This document shows positions 58,778 through 60,438 of a stretch of DNA of 60,438 nt, piece after piece. The first letter of the stretch is position 1; each line of letters begins with the position of its first letter. The stretch is from an uncultured Traorella sp. (GTDB lineage Bacteria > Bacillota_I > Bacilli_A > Erysipelotrichales > Erysipelotrichaceae), in contig CAMEIZ010000001.1 of assembly GCA_945919165.1 (NCBI GenBank), positions 1 through 60,438 on the forward strand. Reading direction: 5' to 3'. The notes beneath the pieces are model-generated. The model was not told the origin of the DNA. It searched no databases and saw nothing but the letters and a program-made list of their open reading frames with translations. Made by a program: the position numbers and the translations under genes.

Positions 58778-59752
58778 ATGAAAGGCTTGTGTACAATTGG
58801 AGAAGTTTTGATTGATTTACTCCCCCAAGAAAAAGGCAAACGATTAAAAGATGTCTTTTCATTTGAAAATGCGGCAGTAAGAACTCCTGCCAATGTTGCC
58901 GGTGCAGCAGCCATGCTGGGAGCAAATGCAGTAGTATTGAGTCAGGTGGGTTGTGATGCTTTTGGCGATTATTTGATCGAATGTATGAAAGATAAAAAAA
59001 TCAATACTTCCTATGTGAAAAAAAGTGAATGTGATGATACATCTTTAGCATTTGTATCATTAGCCAAGGATGGAAACCGTGATTTTAAGTTTTATCGAAA
59101 AACAGCTGCAGATCTGCAGTACACTTTTGATGAAGAAAGTGAAAAAGCATTAGAGAATATTGGAATCCTTCATTTCTGCAGTGTGGATTTAGTGGATTCA
59201 CCTATGAAAAAGGCGCATCAGAAAATCATTGAACTGGCTATTTCAAAAAAAATACTTGTTAGCTTTGATCCTAATATACGTTTATCATTATGGGATAATC
59301 ATGCTCAATTAAGAGATACTGTGCATACGTTTATGCGTTATGCAGATATAATTAAAGTATCAGATGATGAATTAGATTTTATTTGTGGAACAGATCAAAT
59401 AGAGGAAGCCTTGCCATTACTGTTAAAAGATAGATGTAAACTGCTCATCATTACAAAAGGAAAAAATGGTGCACTAAGTTTTACGAAAAATGAAAAAGCT
59501 GAAGTGAAAGGATGGCAGGTTGATGCAGTTGATTCAACTGGTGCCGGAGATGCTTTCATAGGGTCTTTTCTCTTTCAGCTTTTAAAATATAAAAAAACTG
59601 ATCTTGATTCCTTGAATAAAGATGAATTGTCATCATATCTTTATTTCAGTAATCTTTACGCGGCTTATATTACGACTCAAAAAGGAGGATTGGCTAGTAT
59701 GGCAGATATGAATACAATTCACCATTTTAAATTAGATTGTACGAACAAATAG
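58778..59752 (+). CDS. PfkB-family carbohydrate kinase (fructokinase-like)
   Basis: This ribokinase-family enzyme phosphorylates a sugar, probably fructose. The 324-residue protein has TIGEVLIDLLP at the start, ANVAGAAAMLGANAVVLSQV, SFDPNIRLSLW and the signature 2 motif DSTGAGDAFIGSF with the catalytic Asp. GGGGTGA precedes the ATG. It ends the ASCH-HD-aldolase-kinase operon. Fructose versus another sugar cannot be settled by the sequence alone. Confidence 0.9.
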   Translation: MKGLCTIGEVLIDLLPQEKGKRLKDVFSFENAAVRTPANVAGAAAMLGANAVVLSQVGCDAFGDYLIECMKDKKINTSYVKKSECDDTSLAFVSLAKDGNRDFKFYRKTAADLQYTFDEESEKALENIGILHFCSVDLVDSPMKKAHQKIIELAISKKILVSFDPNIRLSLWDNHAQLRDTVHTFMRYADIIKVSDDELDFICGTDQIEEALPLLLKDRCKLLIITKGKNGALSFTKNEKAEVKGWQVDAVDSTGAGDAFIGSFLFQLLKYKKTDLDSLNKDELSSYLYFSNLYAAYITTQKGGLASMADMNTIHHFKLDCTNK

Positions 59753-59771
59753 AGTATACTCTAACAAAGCT

Positions 59772-59800
59772 TTGACAGCATTTTTAGGTTAGGGTATAAT
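59772..59800 (+). promoter_or_regulatory. Consensus SigA promoter of the chromate-transporter genes
   Basis: TTGACA (59772-59777), 17-bp spacer, TATAAT (59795-59800): both hexamers match consensus. The start codon is 28 nt downstream. Confidence 0.9.
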
Positions 59801-59827
59801 GCATATGATAATTAAGGAGGGGATTTG

Positions 59828-60373
59828 ATGAAAGTACTCATTCAGCTTTATGTTGCTTGGTTTAAAATGGGGCTGTTTACTTTTGGCGGCGGATATGCCA
59901 TGCTGCCAATGATTCAAAAAGAAGTCATTGAAAAATATCATTGGGCAACAGAAGATGAAATCATGGATTATTATGCAATTGGTCAATGTACACCAGGTAT
60001 TATTGCGGTGAATACGGCCACATTTGTTGGTTATTATCAAAAAGGAATCATTGGAGGGATTGTCGCAACACTTGGTGTGGTTAGTCCGTCTTTTATCATT
60101 ATTTCACTGATTGCATCATTAATTTCTAATTTTGCGGAACTGGAAATAGTTCAGCATGCACTTATGGGCATTAATGTTGCCGTATGTATGCTGATGATAA
60201 ATGCTATTATGAATCTATGGAAGAAAAGTATTAAAAACATTGCAGCTTTCTGTATTTTTGCATTGGCATTAGTGCTTTCACTGTTTACAGGACTTTCTAC
60301 AGTATGGATGGTTATTATCTCAGGTATTCTGGGTGTCATATTAAGTAAAGCGGGGTGGCTGAAACATGATTGA
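59828..60373 (+). CDS. Chromate transporter, short-chain CHR family, first subunit
   Basis: CHR proteins export chromate or related oxyanions. The 181-residue protein is the N-terminal-type half: MKVLIQLYVAWFKMGLFTFG, the conserved GGGYAMLPMIQKEVIEKYHW, AIGQCTPGIIAVNTATFVGY, then four hydrophobic helices. Short-chain members work as pairs of adjacent genes, which is the case here. The ATG at 59828 follows AAGGAGGGG. It overlaps the next gene by 8 nt. Confidence 0.92.
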   Translation: MKVLIQLYVAWFKMGLFTFGGGYAMLPMIQKEVIEKYHWATEDEIMDYYAIGQCTPGIIAVNTATFVGYYQKGIIGGIVATLGVVSPSFIIISLIASLISNFAELEIVQHALMGINVAVCMLMINAIMNLWKKSIKNIAAFCIFALALVLSLFTGLSTVWMVIISGILGVILSKAGWLKHD

Positions 60374-60438
60374 GCTGTTACAGATTGCATGGGAATTCTT
60401 TAAAACAGGTTTATTTGCTGTTGGCGGAGGTTTGGCAA
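60366..60438 (+). CDS. Chromate transporter, second short-chain subunit (cut by the window edge)
   Basis: Only the first 24 residues are visible: MIELLQIAWEFFKTGLFAVG followed by GGLA, the same opening pattern as the first subunit. The ATG overlaps the end of the upstream gene, so the two are co-translated. The remainder lies beyond the window. Confidence 0.85.
   Translation, partial: MIELLQIAWEFFKTGLFAVGGGLA

Noticed and set aside
1..60438. CRISPR arrays, tRNA or rRNA genes, insertion sequences, prophage
   Set aside because: I saw no regularly spaced repeats, cloverleaf-type sequences, transposase or phage genes. Small or divergent tRNAs cannot be fully excluded by eye.

Overview
The window looks like the origin region of a low-GC Firmicute chromosome. 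The gene content best fits a gut-type Erysipelotrichia or a related low-GC lineage; this placement is inferred from gene order, AT-richness and protein character, with no database search. DnaA boxes flank dnaA. Most genes left of about 18.5 kb run on the minus strand, and many to the right run on the plus strand, as expected for leading-strand genes diverging from oriC. Two parS-type sites lie about 10-12 kb left of the origin. The sporulation-associated genes yabP and yabQ and a spoVT-like gene suggest a spore-former or a recent descendant of one.

Left arm (0-18.4 kb): a partial mutS; a PTS-like membrane protein that has lost its catalytic motifs; rodA; nadK with a CYTH phosphatase and a DUF1294 protein; recR-ybaB-dnaX; tadA; SRP RNA; serS under a serine T-box; then gyrA, gyrB, recF, the S4 gene yaaA, dnaN and dnaA. 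The origin (16.9-18.8 kb) is bipartite: a dense box cluster lies upstream of dnaA, and a smaller box, GC and TTA-repeat unit lies between dnaA and dnaN.

Right of the origin (18.8-22.6 kb): rpmH-rnpA-yidC-jag, with a B12-type radical SAM gene inserted between rpmH and rnpA. That gene appears to be read from a leaderless transcript. YidC lacks the groove arginine typical of Gram-positive homologues. The mnmE-mnmG-rsmG-parAB genes that often follow jag are absent. Next come two poorly characterised genes, a beta-lactamase-fold protein, a frameshifted alpha/beta hydrolase, rluF and nadE.

28.9-37.5 kb: a beta-glucoside PTS operon (IIA, 6-phospho-beta-glucosidase, IIB, IIC) with a convergent LicR-type regulator, then small conserved genes (DUF2200, SIMPL, YitT/YczE, nitroreductase, YhfC). 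37.5-43.8 kb: a divergent cluster for aspartate to threonine (asd, lysC, hom / thrC, thrB, ACT protein). A pair of direct repeats in its control region could bind the HTH-ACT protein.

44.7-54.3 kb: a metal-exporter-like permease, then the conserved pth-mfd-spoVT-rqcP-yabP-yabQ-divIC order, interrupted by a secreted C69 peptidase and an acetyltransferase. 54.3-60.4 kb: an accessory patch (P-loop kinase, HNH protein, an unrecognised AT-hook-like protein, ASCH and HD proteins, threonine aldolase, fructokinase), ending in a two-gene chromate transporter cut by the window edge. I saw no tRNA, rRNA, CRISPR array, insertion sequence or prophage.
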